This document shows positions 43,975 through 55,775 of a stretch of 64,000 nucleotides of DNA, one piece after another. Each line of letters begins with the position of its first letter. The first letter of the stretch is position 1. The notes under the pieces are model-generated. The model was not told the DNA's origin. It worked only from the letters and a program-made list of their open reading frames with translations, and searched no databases. The position numbers and the translations under genes were made by a program. This DNA comes from Lepidonotus clava (lineage: Eukaryota > Annelida > Polychaeta > Phyllodocida > Polynoidae), in NCBI GenBank assembly GCA_936440205.1, contig OW387136.1, forward strand, positions 33,895,927 through 33,959,926. The letters are read 5' to 3'.

Positions 43975-44645
43975 CTTTATCCTACCCCTCCATATCACTC
44001 CCCTACCCCTCCCCATCTTCCCCCGGCTCTTACCTCAATGTCCTCATGTCTGGTCAGATTCAACTTTCAGTCTCCCTGGATCTGTCACACCTCACTCGGT
44101 CTGCCTGCCCCTCACCCTATCCTCCTCAGCCCTGCTCCACTCCCCCTCAGCCCCTACCCCCGTCCCCTTCTCACCCATGTCCCCCCTCAGCCCCTCAGCC
44201 CCTCAGCCTCCCTCAGCCCTTCTCCCTCACCCCCTCACCTCTTGTCCCCTCCCCTCTCCCCCTTCGCCCTCTGCCCCCTGTTCCCTTCTCATCCATGTCA
44301 ACCTCACCCCCATCCCATGTTCCATTCGGCCTATGTCGTCTCTCCTCCCCTCCCCTCACCACCTGCCCCTTCACCTCTCACCCCCTGTCCCCCGTCTCTT
44401 TCTCATCCATACCCCCCTCACTCCATGCCCCCTTCACCCCATGCCCCAATGCCCCCCTGCCCTCTCCCCCTTCACCGCCTGCTCCTCCCAGCCCCTCAGC
44501 TTTTCTCACCCCTTGACCCCCGCCCCCCTCCCCTCGCACGCTGTCCACCTACCCCCCTCAACCCCTGCCCCACTCCCACTTCAACTCCTCCACCCTTTAC
44601 CCCTCCCTCTCCCCTCCCCCTACACCTGCCCCCCTCCCTTGCAGT
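43975..44645 (+). repeat. C-rich, G-poor low-complexity block
   Basis: About 670 bp made almost wholly of C and T with few A and very few G, in units such as CCCCTCAGCCC and CCACCTGCCCC. All three plus-strand frames stay open because stop codons need G or A-rich words; the apparent proteins are Pro/Ser/Leu strings and are not supported as genes. Confidence 0.85.
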
Positions 44646-44994
44646 AACCTCAGCCTCCCAGGTGTAGGGTACTAATGGCACTTGGTAGCTAACACAGTGA
44701 AATCAGAACTGCAGATCTCCTAACTCGCCAACCATCCGCGGGACCTCACCTGATAGTCAGTCAGCTCATCACTGGACCTCGGTAATTCTACACGAGACAG
44801 GATGAAAGGCATGTTTTCTTTTCCTGGAATCAAATCTGTACGTTCGTCTTGAGTGTTATAAAATGATTATATTAGTTATAAATTAAAAGGGCGTACTGAG
44901 AAATGGAAGACTGCCAGTTTCAAACGGCAAATCCAAAAATGGACACATTACTTTTCTGGCCTCATTCAAGCCTCAGGCTAACAGAATTAGAAAG
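44646..44994. other. Non-coding spacer
   Basis: No gene or repeat recognised. GGATG at 44995-44999 is the left target repeat of the next element. Confidence 0.4.
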
Positions 44995-44999
44995 GGATG

Positions 45000-45189
45000 C
45001 AGGTGCGGATACAGGATTTTCGAAAAAGAAAAAAAAAAAAAAAAAAAAGGGGCGGGGGGCGGGGGGGGGGGGGGGGGTCAGCATAATAGTTACGTACTAA
45101 AACGGCGTGTATTTGCGCATTTAAGCGTGCGAAATTGTCTCCTCTTTCTGGGTTATGACCCTCAGGACCCCCCTCTGGATCCGCACCTG
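45000..45189. mobile_element. Short hAT-like MITE with poly-A/poly-G core
   Basis: The ends CAGGTGCGGATACAGG and, complemented, CAGGTGCGGATCCAGA are inverted. Both sides are flanked by GGATG (44995-44999 and 45190-45194), a possible 5-bp target duplication. The interior has an A18 run followed by a G-rich run (45030-45078). Confidence 0.65.
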
Positions 45190-45509
45190 GGATGGTTATC
45201 TGTGGACTGCAGCAACATAGAGATGAGCAGTAGGGCGCGCATCCACCGCAATGACTTACCACCACGCATAATTATATGTGGATACGCTATTTTGTCATCA
45301 ACAAAATAACTCCACAGCTTTATAAAACATTGTTATATATTACATAATCAAGAATCCTAAGAGCTTCCAGTCGTATGGGAGCACTCTAAGTCCAAAAAAA
45401 TATTAATATTACTCATTAAGATTTAATAGACCTAAGGGATGACAAATAAATTGCTGCCTTTTATGCAGTGAATGGGAGCTGTCCACACCAGAGCAGCATC
45501 ACTGCGCAC

Positions 45510-45895
45510 CCCAGCAAAGAATGCGACGTTATTATAATGTTGCAGCATTCTGGTTGGTTCTGTTCTTGTTACATTCTTTTGATGACTCCGAATTACATCA
45601 CTGCAATGTACTGCCATGACATTGCACTGTGACATTATTACAATGTTCTGGTTATGTTCTTCAACCCAAACAGAATATATATCTTGTTTACCTTGTTTCT
45701 TATTTCTGTGTTTATTTTCTTTCACCAAAAGCTCACCAAAAATAATGTTATAATAATAATATTCTGATTTGGTGAGGTTTCAACCTCACCGTCAATAATG
45801 TAATTGTTACGTACACGTGCCTTCTTAGTAAGTAACAAACTGACTAAAAAAGTATGGTTTCAGAACATTTCTCTGATGTCGCAAGCTGGATTGGT
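45510..45895 (-). mobile_element. MITE of the CCCAG family (copy 3)
   Basis: It begins CCCAGCAAAGAATGCGACG and ends near GCAAGCTGGATTGG. It is the reverse of the element at 49224-49530, sharing the AAAGTATGGTT, AGTAACAAACTGACT and CCTCACC blocks. Internal AGAATGT/ACATTCT palindromes as in the other copies. Confidence 0.5.
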
Positions 45896-46089
45896 TGCCA
45901 TCTGATGGATATTTGTGGTACTACTTGATGCAATGCCCATATATAAGTCTGTAGGCTGTGGGTGGGATTTAATGTTTCCGATACGACTTGTGGTCGGAAC
46001 TGTGCCACCATGAATCTTCTTGATGATAGGAAAACAACGTGGCCAAAACAAAGCATTTACAGAGTGACTCACAGATTTCACGAGTTGCA

Positions 46090-46790
46090 AAATGAGGACA
46101 GTAAGGTCAGAGAATGAGGCCATGAAATTATGTGATAGCAAGGATACAGAGTGAGGCTACAAGGCCACAGAATAAGGCCACAAAAAACAAAGGATGAGGC
46201 CACAACAAGGCCACAGAATGAGGCCACAAAAAACCCATTGGATGACACCACAGAACGAGAACAACAAAAAGACCATAGAATGTGACCACAACATGGCTGT
46301 ATGAGTCAAATATGGCTGTATGAGGCCAAAACAGAATTAATCAATGCTAAGCATACAGAATGAGGCTGCAACAAGGCCACAGAATAATACCACAAAAATG
46401 CAATTGAATGACACGACAGAATGAGACCACAAAAAATGCTATATTGAATGACACCACAGTATAAGGCCACAAAAAGGCCAGAAAATGGGACTACATCAAG
46501 GCCATTAGGATGAAGCCACAGACTGAAACTATAACAAGGCCATAGGCTGACCTCACAAGATCTCAGATTATCCCAATCAATGAATGCACAGAAGGATCAA
46601 CAAAACTAGGCTACAGAAAGTGATTAGAGATTATGGAAAAAGGCAAATGCCACAAGAAGTCCATGAAAAGAAGTTGCTCAACAAGGCCACATAAGTTACT
46701 AAAACATAGCCACATAATGAACGAGACTAAAGAATGAGGTCACAGAATGAATTTACACAGTGACACCACATAATGAGAACAAGGTCCTAG
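46090..46790 (+). repeat. Degenerate minisatellite, AGAATGAGGCCACAA units
   Basis: More than 20 imperfect units of the form CACAGAATGAGGCCACAACAAGGC, of variable spacing (about 20-35 bp). No coding frame is supported. Confidence 0.7.
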
Positions 46791-48146
46791 AAAGAGTTCA
46801 CAGAACATAGTCATAGTTGCAAAAAACATCATAATCTATTGACATACCATGAAATATTATATAATGCGTGTTCAGCAGATAGTCTCTAAAAGGCATCAGT
46901 AGGGGTTATAAAAATTATCAATGAAAAATAGCAAACACACTTTTTTCAAAGGGTAAAATGTCCTAACTATGCTGACAAGTGGAAAGAATTATTTAGAATT
47001 GTAAATATTTAACGGGAGGTTCTTAAACTTTAAGGGATATGTAATTCAAATTAGGGCCCATACACCATTTGCACTTGATGATCTAGCTGTGTGCAAACTC
47101 GATTGGTTGATAGTTTAGCTTTATTACTGATTTCAGATATTGAAATAAAACCTTATATAATGAGGCATGTTGGGCGAGCTGGGAACATGATTTTTAATCC
47201 CCCTTCTCCCCCCCCCCCCGCGACTGGTCAGAATATGGGTCGGCGACTTCAATATACATGTACACACACACACATTAGAGAACCCCCTGAGAGTTAGTGG
47301 TCACAATCAGAATACATCATGACTGAAAAGCTTCTTTTTAATCCTATGTTATCGTTCCCCTAGTGGATGACTCGAAACTAGTGAGGCATGAGGGGGTGGT
47401 CGTTGTGGGTATACTTTGCGATGCCATGTGGAACCACTGGCTTAACATAACATATTATATATATGAATGAAATGGTCAGTCCAGATTCGTCCATCCAACA
47501 GGCAGTTGCCACGAGAATTATAAGTAAAGGGGAAAATTTCGTTAGGGTCCTAACAATTCCCTCCTGTTTAGGGTGTTACAACCTTAATGAGGTAGTCTTG
47601 AGGTCAGGGGGGGGGGGGCCATTTGGGAGTCCCTGACCTCCTGACATACCTATAACAGCCTCAACAGGGGAGGGGTCCAGATTGGGAACAGCCACAACTT
47701 TCAGATTTAACTGAAATATATTCAAAAGAAATTCCCTGGTGGACATAGTTATAGCTAGACACTTCTCTTCATTTCCATACAAAATATGCTTGATGTGTTC
47801 ATACCTTAGTCTGACCACAAATCAGACTAGTAAAACCATTAATTACTAAGATATTTAAAATATGCTTAAAGTTTCCAGGAGCCCTTAATTTAAACTGTTG
47901 GAATGATGACCCCCCCCACTGTGATTGTGGCTGTTCTGCCCCTTATATATACACCCCCTTCCCCTTTAAGCCCTATGAAACTATAACAAATGGACTGGCA
48001 TAGTACTGCATATTTCACTGTTCTTAAAATGCACTAAATATCAGATCCGTTAATTATTACTTTATGTATGTTCCATAGTATTTAGTGGAATGTGCCAGCG
48101 GAAAATCTGCTAAAATGATTACACTCCTGATAATGGCCCCCATGCA
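46791..48146. other. Non-coding, with homopolymer runs
   Basis: C- or G-runs at about 47205, 47608 and 47910. Frames here are short. No gene recognised. Confidence 0.4.
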
Positions 48147-48303
48147 CAGTGGCGGATTTAGAGAGGGGGGGGGGGGGAGTTGCGGGGGGCATTTCTTTTG
48201 GCCTAATTTAAATTTTGTAATGTAAAATTTGCCCAAAATGTAAATGAAAAAAAATCCAATAACGCCCCCCCCCCCCATTTTCAAGATCCTGGATCCGCCA
48301 CTG
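48147..48303. mobile_element. hAT-type MITE
   Basis: The ends CAGTGGCGGATTTAGA and, complemented, CAGTGGCGGATCCAGG are typical of the widespread hAT MITEs. Length 157 bp; G13 and C13 runs face each other inside. Target duplication not clear. Confidence 0.7.
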
Positions 48304-49223
48304 ATGTAGGACGAAACGTTGAGTTTGATAAATAAATTGACACACACATATATATATAGACACCGTAGTCGATAATTTGGTTGTGAAGGTAATCGTTTAT
48401 TAGGTCAAAGTTATAATCACTACGCTTGTGATTCTAAGATCACAATGAACCTGAATGAGAATTCGCATAGGGCGAATATGGCTTGATTCTATTCTTCAAA
48501 ATAGGTCAGAGTATACATAGTCGCAGGACAGTTCAACTCTGAATGTATACAAAAATAATGGCGGAACCACCTGAATGTACGGGTCGCATTGTGGCAGTCC
48601 GACGTCACTTCGGACTCGCGCCATTCAGTGGACTATAATGGTAAAAACAAAAGAAAATAAACTTTAGTTATTCAAGCCACGTGTGTTTACGGTAAGTCTA
48701 TTTTGTAACAGGCTAACGTTTACCATGTCTAGCAAAACAAGCTTGAACTGATCATGAGTATATTATATAAGTATTTCAAACAGATCATGACAGGGCAACG
48801 CTAATTAGGACTGGCGACATTATCTCCACTAGGCAGTTGGCGCTGACGCCGTATCTGGTTCTCTGACGTTAGCGTCTATGTCATATATCAGGTCCAAGAT
48901 GCCTAGAGGCATCCCCCGGCACTCTACGTCAGATGCAGATGCCTTAAGGCATTTCCCGGTCCTCTACTCCACCCGTGTCCACCGTTTCTCAGATTTCGCT
49001 GATTTTAATCAGTTCCTTCAGAAGCCAGGGTCCTTTAATTGGGGGTAATTAGTTTAAAGTAAGGCAAGCTCATAATTATACATTAGCAAAAGTCTTTTTT
49101 TTTCAATTCACGAGAGTGGGTGTATTTGATGTGTACATTTTGTTATGTCAGGTTTACCAAGGTAACTTCTTCATAGATCTGTAGTTTCATAGATAGACCA
49201 CTTTACATACGTATGAAAGCCTA
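48304..49223. other. Non-coding
   Basis: Holds a duplicated GATGCC(T)AGAGGCAT(C/T)CCCGG-like segment around 48898-48962 and a few palindromic words. No gene supported. Confidence 0.35.
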
Positions 49224-49530
49224 CCCAGCCAGCTTGCTATGTAACAGAAACGTTCTGCAACCATACTTTTTTTAAGTCAGTTTGTTACTTACTAAGATGG
49301 CACATAACAATTATGTTATTGATGGTGAGGTTGAAACCACATCAAATCAGAATGTTATTATAACATTTTTTGGTGAGGTTAGGACGAAACCAAAAGAGAA
49401 TGTTATAAGTGCATTCTGTTTGGATTGAAGGATGTAATCAGAACGTTGTAATAATGTCACAGTACAACCAAATACAGAATCAACCAGAACTTTGCTGCAA
49501 CGTTATAATTATGTCACATCCTTGGCTGGG
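49224..49530 (+). mobile_element. MITE of the CCCAG family (copy 4)
   Basis: It starts CCCAGCCAGCTTGC and ends CCTTGGCTGGG, with TA on both sides. Interior AGAATGTTATTATAACATT palindromes joined by GGTGAGGTT. It is the best-preserved short copy of the family here. Confidence 0.6.
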
Positions 49531-49559
49531 TATGCCCTTCTGGGGAAAGGGATACATAG

Positions 49560-50845
49560 ATATAAGGCTGTAGGGCCTGCTTCATAAAAGGCTATGCTCC
49601 TCTTGAGAACAGGCTGTAGAACTCTCTTCATAAAAGGCTATGCTCCTCAAGATAAAATGCTTCAAGACCCCCTTCATAAAAGGCGCTGCCCTTCTGTGTG
49701 GATGGCTATAATGGGCCTATACATAAAAGGCTATGCCCTCTAGGTGAAAATATCATACCCCTCTATAGATGAAAGGCTATATACGCATCCAAATAAAGAG
49801 CTATGACTCTTAAATACATGGCTGGGCCCCTCTACATAGGAGACCCCTATCTAGAAAAGAGGGCCCATGTCTCAACACCTATGTTCGAGGCCACGCACCT
49901 TTGGCAGGGGACACTGCCAGAGAGTAAGAGGTTACACCTATATAATTGAGAGGCCACACACCCTAGGTGGGTGCCACGCCTACCTGTAGGTCTGAGAACT
50001 CTCCTTTCTATTAAAGGATATACGCCTACTTAGGTAGGAGACCACGCCCCTCCCAAGGAGGGAGGCCTATGCTCTCTATAATAGGCCATGCCCCCTCAGA
50101 TAGAAGATCTCACCTCTCCTTTGGCGAGAGATAAAAGGAAACATCCTATAGAGGGGATACCACACCCCCAAAAACCCTATTTGAGAGACAGCACCTCTAT
50201 ATAAATGGCCATGCCCCCTAACCATTCTCCCCCCGTGACAGATCGCAGCTGCGATCTTAACAGCTCCAAATCCCCCTAGATTGGAATCCTATGTTCTCCG
50301 TAAAAGAACACGCTCCTTTATACCACGCCCCCTAGGTAATTATCTCTATAAAAAACATCAAGCCGCCTAGGTGGGACAGCACACTCCCTAAGTGGGAGAC
50401 CATGCCCCTCTAGGTGGGAGACCATGCCCCCTGGTGCGAAACAATTCCCCCTTAGGTGAGAGACCACGTCCCCTTGGTGGCACAGCACACCCCCTAGGTG
50501 GAAGATCACATCCCCTAGGTGGGAGACCACACCCCCTAGATGGGAGACCATGCCCCCCTAGGTGGGAGACCACGCCCCATACGTGGGAGACCATGCCCCC
50601 CTAGGTGGGAGACCACGCCCCCTAGGTGGGAGACCACGCCCCCTAGGAGGGAGCCTATGTCCCCTAGGTGGGAGACTACACCCCCTATGTGGGAGGGCAT
50701 GTACCTGGTTACATCCGTTACCAGCATCCTAGTGGAAGACCACACCCCCTAGGTGGGAGATCATCCCCCCTAGGTAGGAGATCACGCCCTCCTAGGTGGG
50801 AGATCACACACCCCTAGGTGGGAGGGCATGTCCCTGGTTACATCG
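49560..50845 (+). repeat. Long minisatellite with CCTAGGTGGGAGACCAC units
   Basis: From about 50370 to 50820 the unit CCCCCTAGGTGGGAGACCA (about 21 bp) recurs some 18 times with small changes. A longer block with CATGTCCCTGGTTACATC is repeated at 50697-50725 and 50827-50850. The left part (49560-50350) is an older, more diverged relative with ATAAAAGGCTATGCCCCT units. Frames on both strands are open but are repeats only. Confidence 0.85.
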
Positions 50846-51699
50846 GTTACCGGCGTCCGATGGTCATGACACCTGAGGACGGATGTTGTGACTGATGGGC
50901 AGTAGGAGTCAGAGACCGTGAATAGATTGCATGGGTTAAAGGGTCGGAGGCGGGAGTGGGTAGAGGGGGATGAAAACAGTAGTTTTGTTTACCTGTTTAC
51001 TGATAGACGTCATTCCTCTTCAACAGTGACGAAATAACCTGAGGGTGTTGAATTTCCAAACATTTGAAAATAGGACTTGAAGTTATGAATGGGTTTATGG
51101 GGCCTAAGGTGACAAATCACGGTATGGTTTAGAGAGTGATGGATGGAAAAAACTTAATTTACCATCAAGCATTAACATTTTCTGCGTTTTGCCTCTGATT
51201 TTCCCAATATGCCCTTGTTAGGAAGCTTGCTATTTTTTCTGAGGCTTAAAAACAACCAGCCAACTGTTAAACAATTCATTTAGGATCATTTTCATAGCAA
51301 TACCTGAAGGAGGAGGTTCTGAAACGTCGGAATATTTGACAAAGTTAAGCTCACCTCATCAAGATAGTCTCCCGGATTTCGTACACTTGCAACTTTTTTG
51401 TATTAATTATTATTATTATTCCACTTCCTGTAAACATACAAGATCTTCCAGTGGTTTTGTGTTAGCAGAAAAAAAGACATATGATACAATAATTCAGATT
51501 AATTATTTACACTATTTACAATCATTCATAATGCCCATCATTAATTGTTGTATTGAATTTCAAACATAATTTACATTTGAACAGCGGCAAGCGCAGCTGG
51601 TTCATAATATAAATCATTTCAATCACCCAATAATTCTCAAGATATATGAAATACATCTTTCAATTTATATATCACCATTTTTCAATAAGTTTTTAACAA
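50846..51699. other. Non-coding
   Basis: No gene supported. At 51435-51470 a segment ACAAGATCTTCCAGTGG resembles, in inverted form, the insert inside the LINE at about 52395-52490. Confidence 0.4.
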
Positions 51700-53420
51700 C
51701 GTTTTTAAATTCATCCTAATTAGAAATAACTTGAACATTATATGGTAATTTATTCCATAATTTCAAGCCCCTATAATATGGACTTAGTTGAACCTTTGAG
51801 AGTTTTGTATATGACTCCTTAAATTTCACCTTATTTCTACTGCGCAACTCAATTTTTGGTCTTTGTACATCACGATTTTCACAAGTTTTACTATGTTGAA
51901 ACATATACATCAATAAATGTTCCTTCCTTCGATTTTCAGGTGACATAAGGTTATATTTACATAATAAAGATTCTTTTGTCAATCGATGATCATAAATCTT
52001 ACGGTTTTCTATTTTCCTCAGACTGCGCCAATAAAGTCTATTTATTTTAGCAACTTTATATTGAACACATGAATCAATAACAAAATCAACATAATCAAAA
52101 TGGGGAAGTAACATTGTTTTAAACAACATTTCAGCAGTTTTTTCACTCAAAAATCTTCGAATTACACTAAATGTTCGCAATTTTAGATTGATAATTTTAA
52201 TGACAGTATCTAACTCAGCTTGCATAGTCAATTTATTGTCTATTATTATTCCTAAATATTTATAATTCAGAATATTAGACAACGATCGACTTCCAACATG
52301 TACAGCAACATTGTCATCAAATTTTCTATTAGTTATATTCATGTGTTTCGTTTTATTTATGTTCATGGACAATTTATTTTCACAACACCAATTATATTAT
52401 TATTAGTATTAACATATAGACTGTTGGAAGATCTTGTACCCGCAGGAAACAGTGAAAAAAAGAAAAAAAGAAAAAGAAATATATATACAATAGCCATTGC
52501 TTGTGTACTTCTATTTACAGCCATAACATGACTAATATCATTTGAAATCAATAATGTATCGTCTGCATACATGTAAATATTTGTCTCATTTGGAATATGT
52601 GCAAAAAGATCATTTGTGTATATTATAAACAATAGAGGGCCTAAAACGGACCCTTGTGGAACCTGGTACATAATTTGATTTTCACAAGAAACAAATTTTT
52701 CAACTTTAACATATTGCTTTCTAGAATTAAAATATGAATTTATTAATTTCAAAGATATTTCATCAAAACCATAACAATTCAATTTTTTCAACATAATTTG
52801 ATGATCAATTGTGTCGAACGCTTTTGCATAATCGACATAGACACAACTACTATATCTATGTTGATTCCAATTTGCAAAAAGGTCTATATATACATTGAAT
52901 ATTGCCGTTGTTGTACTATGTTCTGACCTAAAACCATGCTGTTGACAATTTATATAAGTATTTTCTTCCATATAATTATTTATTTGAGTATGGAGTATCC
53001 TTTCAAACAATTTACCAGGTAGTTGGATTTGGCTTATAGGCATCCAGTTTTTTGCCTCTTGTAAATTTCCATCTCTTGGCATAGGAGTAATCACAGCTAG
53101 TCCCCATATCGATGGGAATTTACCAAACAATAATTATACAGTTATTATATAAATAACATAACTTTTCAGTCATCACTTCATGGGCATCTTTCAACAGACG
53201 GGAATTAATACCCTCTATAGCAGAATACTTGAAAATCTTTATTTCTGAAACCAATTTTTTTACCAAGGCTTCTCCTACTGAGGCAAAAACAAATTTGTTT
53301 TTATATTTTTCAAATTTTCAGGGACGGACCATTCACTATCAATTACACTGGCCAATTTTTCCCCAACTCGAGCAAAATAAGAATTAATATAGTCAACAGC
53401 ATCTTGTCCATCAAGAAGTG
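51700..53420 (-). mobile_element. Broken LINE (CR1/Rex1-like), 5'-truncated
   Basis: On the minus strand, a linker part at 53420-53275 (YINSYFARVGEKLA) leads to reverse transcriptase at 53130-52560 with QHGFRSEHSTTTAI, KAFDTIDH, VPQGSVLGPLLFI and YADDTLLI, and a C-terminal part at 52430-51716 (NWCCENKLSMNINKTKH, YLGIIIDNKL, LRSRNKVKF, YYRGLKLWNKLP). The frame is broken between 53275 and 53130 and again by an insertion of about 100 bp at roughly 52395-52490, just after the YADD core. The endonuclease is missing. It is related to but distinct from the LINE at 31554, and keeps the Trp of RGxxLW that the other has lost. Confidence 0.85.
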
Positions 53421-53832
53421 CAATATCAAGAGAAACTGTACAATATTTTGTATAACAACTTACCCTAATAAAAGTGAAATAAACAGATAGTACTAGTACA
53501 TGATAATACATATGTATTTTTTCAAATATCATGATATTTTGATATCATGATTTCTCATCGATTTGGATAGTCTTTACAGAGCTTGCCCCGGAAATTGGTG
53601 ACACTCTACAACTTTTGGTTGGTTTTGCTTCCTAATTACTATAATGGCAAGTAACAATTACGTTATCTATTGTTGATGTTCAGAAATCACCAACAAAGAG
53701 TCTGTTATATCATCAGTTTGACAACAATACCATAAGTATTATGTCAGATTGACATAGTAATTAGGCAAGGCCATGACAAGACCTGAATAGAACTTTATCA
53801 AGGCCAAAAGACTGAGGGAGATCGAGAGCAAA
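53421..53832. other. Non-coding, with part of a CCCAG-family repeat
   Basis: 53610-53720 (GGCAAGTAACAATTACGTTAT) resembles the left half of the element at 49224. Otherwise nothing is recognised. Confidence 0.35.
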
Positions 53833-54060
53833 CCCAGCCAAGGATATGACATTCTAATAACATTGGAGCAACGTTCTGGATTGATTCTTGCTACATTACA
53901 CTGTTAGCTTGCAGCAACATTCTTTTGATGACTCCCAATAATGTCGCTGGGACCAACTGTTGCGATATTACATTATGACATACTGATAACATTCTTGTAA
54001 CATTATTCCTAATATTGTGACCTCACTGAAGAATGTCATAATAATGTACTGTTCGCTATT
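53833..54060 (-). mobile_element. MITE of the CCCAG family (copy 5, partial)
   Basis: It starts CCCAGCCAAGGATATGACAT and continues with ACATTCT, CAACGTTCTGG and TTTGATGACTCCCAATAA blocks shared with the 27990 element in reverse orientation. The far end is unclear. Confidence 0.45.
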
Positions 54061-54700
54061 CTGCAATACCAATTGATCATACGCACCAAAGTATACATTT
54101 CATCGGCCGTGACGTCACCGGAAGAGAGAGGGAGATCTAGAGAAGGGAGTCTGGGGTTAATTTAAGGCTTTTTGAGGGATGTGTAAGGGAGGGTCCGAAA
54201 ATACGCCTTTCAAAACACTGACTTATCCATGTTTTAGCCATTAATTTCAGAATAGCAGGATGTTAATTAAGGAAGTGAAGCAACCACCAAGTAACGCCTC
54301 ACGTAACCATAACGTTATCTTTTTCATACAGAAAAAGTAAGTCATAATTATTCTAATCAAGTGGAAATACTGCCGTTAATGATCTATTCGGTCCGCTGTT
54401 ATGGTTTAGCAACAATCTTATGCAAGTTTTGTAATACGTGGGAAGTTAAAGTAATACATGGGCGTACGTTTGAGTTTCTTAATTTTCCGATTCGACCGGA
54501 TAATTACCTAATCAGCCAGCCTCCCACCTCTAACCATTCCAGGTAATTCCACCCACAAACATCAGTCTGTGACGTACGCGACTTATTCCATGGGGTGTGT
54601 GTGGGGATCTCATATATACGGCCAGTGGTAGGAGGTAGGGGGGGGGGAGTAGGGGGTAGGAGGGTAAGCAGGGGGTAGGGGTGTCAGTACAGGGTGGGGA
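54061..54700. other. Non-coding upstream region
   Basis: It holds TGACGTCACCGGAAG (CRE at 54110-54117 joined to an ETS core). A G-rich run begins at 54630. No coding exon is supported. Confidence 0.4.
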
Positions 54701-55550
54701 GGTTAGTAGGGGCTGAGGCCGGGGGCGGTAGGGGCGGAGCTGAGGCCGGGGGCGGTAGGGGTGGGCGTGGCCGTCTCTTATATTCCGCCCCTCCCGCCGC
54801 CCTCCCCAGTCCCCCGCCGCACGACCCACGGCCCGGACCTGTTGCTTCTGTCCCCTACTGCCTTCACATTGGGCAGACGCGATCCAGTACCCACTGAGAA
54901 CCCCCTGCTCACAGACCTGCTCACATAGCCTACTAGCTCACAGATCTATTGCTCGCATACCGCCAAGAGCATCTCTAATCGGATCACCAGTATATAAGCG
55001 GCCGCCTCTCCCTCACGCCCTGACCCCTGCGTCCACTGACCACTACTACACTGACCACTGAAGCGCCCATCCCGGCCTCACCGCTACCACAAACCAGCGT
55101 CAGGCGGGAACTTTCTACGGGACCCCCTCACACACAGCACTCCGACTTCGGCCTCGCAAACCTCGAAAACTACGCCAATACCGGAACCGGAAGTAAGCGT
55201 TGCACCACTTCCGGTTGTCGTGCACGAGGCGTGGGCGCGGCGGGTAAGCGGGAGTTGTGGGACGGGCGGCGACCAGTGACTTACTTACCACCACAGTGAA
55301 AGCCAGGCTGAGTTAAATGAGAGACCGTTGTTGACCCAAGTCTAGAGTCTTCGCAGCGGCGTCGGGGTGAGCGGGTGTGAGTTCGTTTGGTCCTGTTGAC
55401 TTACCAAGACTTACGCGAGAAAGCAGTTCAGTGAGTCCTTTTGAGTCGCGCCAGCTGCAGCAGTTCTGAGACAGTGTGAGACTGAGTTCCTGAAGGTTGC
55501 CGAGGGTTGCTGTGAATTGCTGTGAGTTGCTGTGACCCCACATCCCCAGG
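54700..55550 (+). promoter_or_regulatory. CpG-rich promoter and 5' leader of the secreted-protein gene
   Basis: GC boxes (GGGGGCGG, GGGCGG) cluster at 54715-54775 in a doubled GCTGAGGCCGGGGGCGG unit. TATATAAG lies at 54991-54998, giving a possible start near 55022. An inverted pair of ETS sites, CCGGAAGT at 55187-55194 and ACTTCCGG at 55207-55214, lies in the leader or marks an alternative TATA-less start. The stretch just before the ATG (CACATCCCCAGG) could be a 3' splice site, so the leader may be spliced. Confidence 0.55.
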
Positions 55551-55775
55551 ATGCCGGCCCCGTGGGCTCTGCTGGCCCTGGCCGCCCTCGGCCTGCTTTC
55601 CGTCGCCTCCGTCGCCTCCCTGCCCTACGACATGGACGACGACGACTTGCTCCTGCCACGTCACAGCGCCAACGACGTCGTCATGGACCGTGACGTCATG
55701 GCCTCGCGCAACTCCGACATGACGTCAGAGGACGTGACGTCACCGCGCGAGCGGGACGCTGAAAACAGATTAAGG
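55551..55775 (+). CDS. First coding exon of a secreted acidic protein, peptide-precursor-like
   Basis: The exon encodes 75 residues and ends in phase 0 at a strong donor, AGG|GTAAGT (GT at 55776). Residues 1-23 are a clear signal peptide (MPAPW, then a Leu/Ala core, SVASVAS), with cleavage likely just before LPYD. The mature start is very acidic (YDMDDDDLLLP), followed by repeated Asp-Val-Met/Thr-Ser motifs and the end RERDAENRLR. An A at -3 of the ATG fits a good context. The small size, secretion signal, acidic spacer and Arg-rich end resemble the first exon of a neuropeptide or hormone precursor, but no known peptide is recognised, and a matrix or venom-type secreted protein is also possible. 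Later exons were not found: the only acceptor I tested, near 63138, does not stay open in phase 0. Without splicing the frame would end after 11 more codons. Confidence 0.7.

Noticed and set aside
43926-44667. Three overlapping long frames
   Set aside because: Low-complexity C/T DNA has few stops; the products are Pro/Ser/Leu strings.
50318-50752. Frames with HLGGVVSHLGG- or PPRWETT-type repeats
   Set aside because: They are translations of the minisatellite on each strand.
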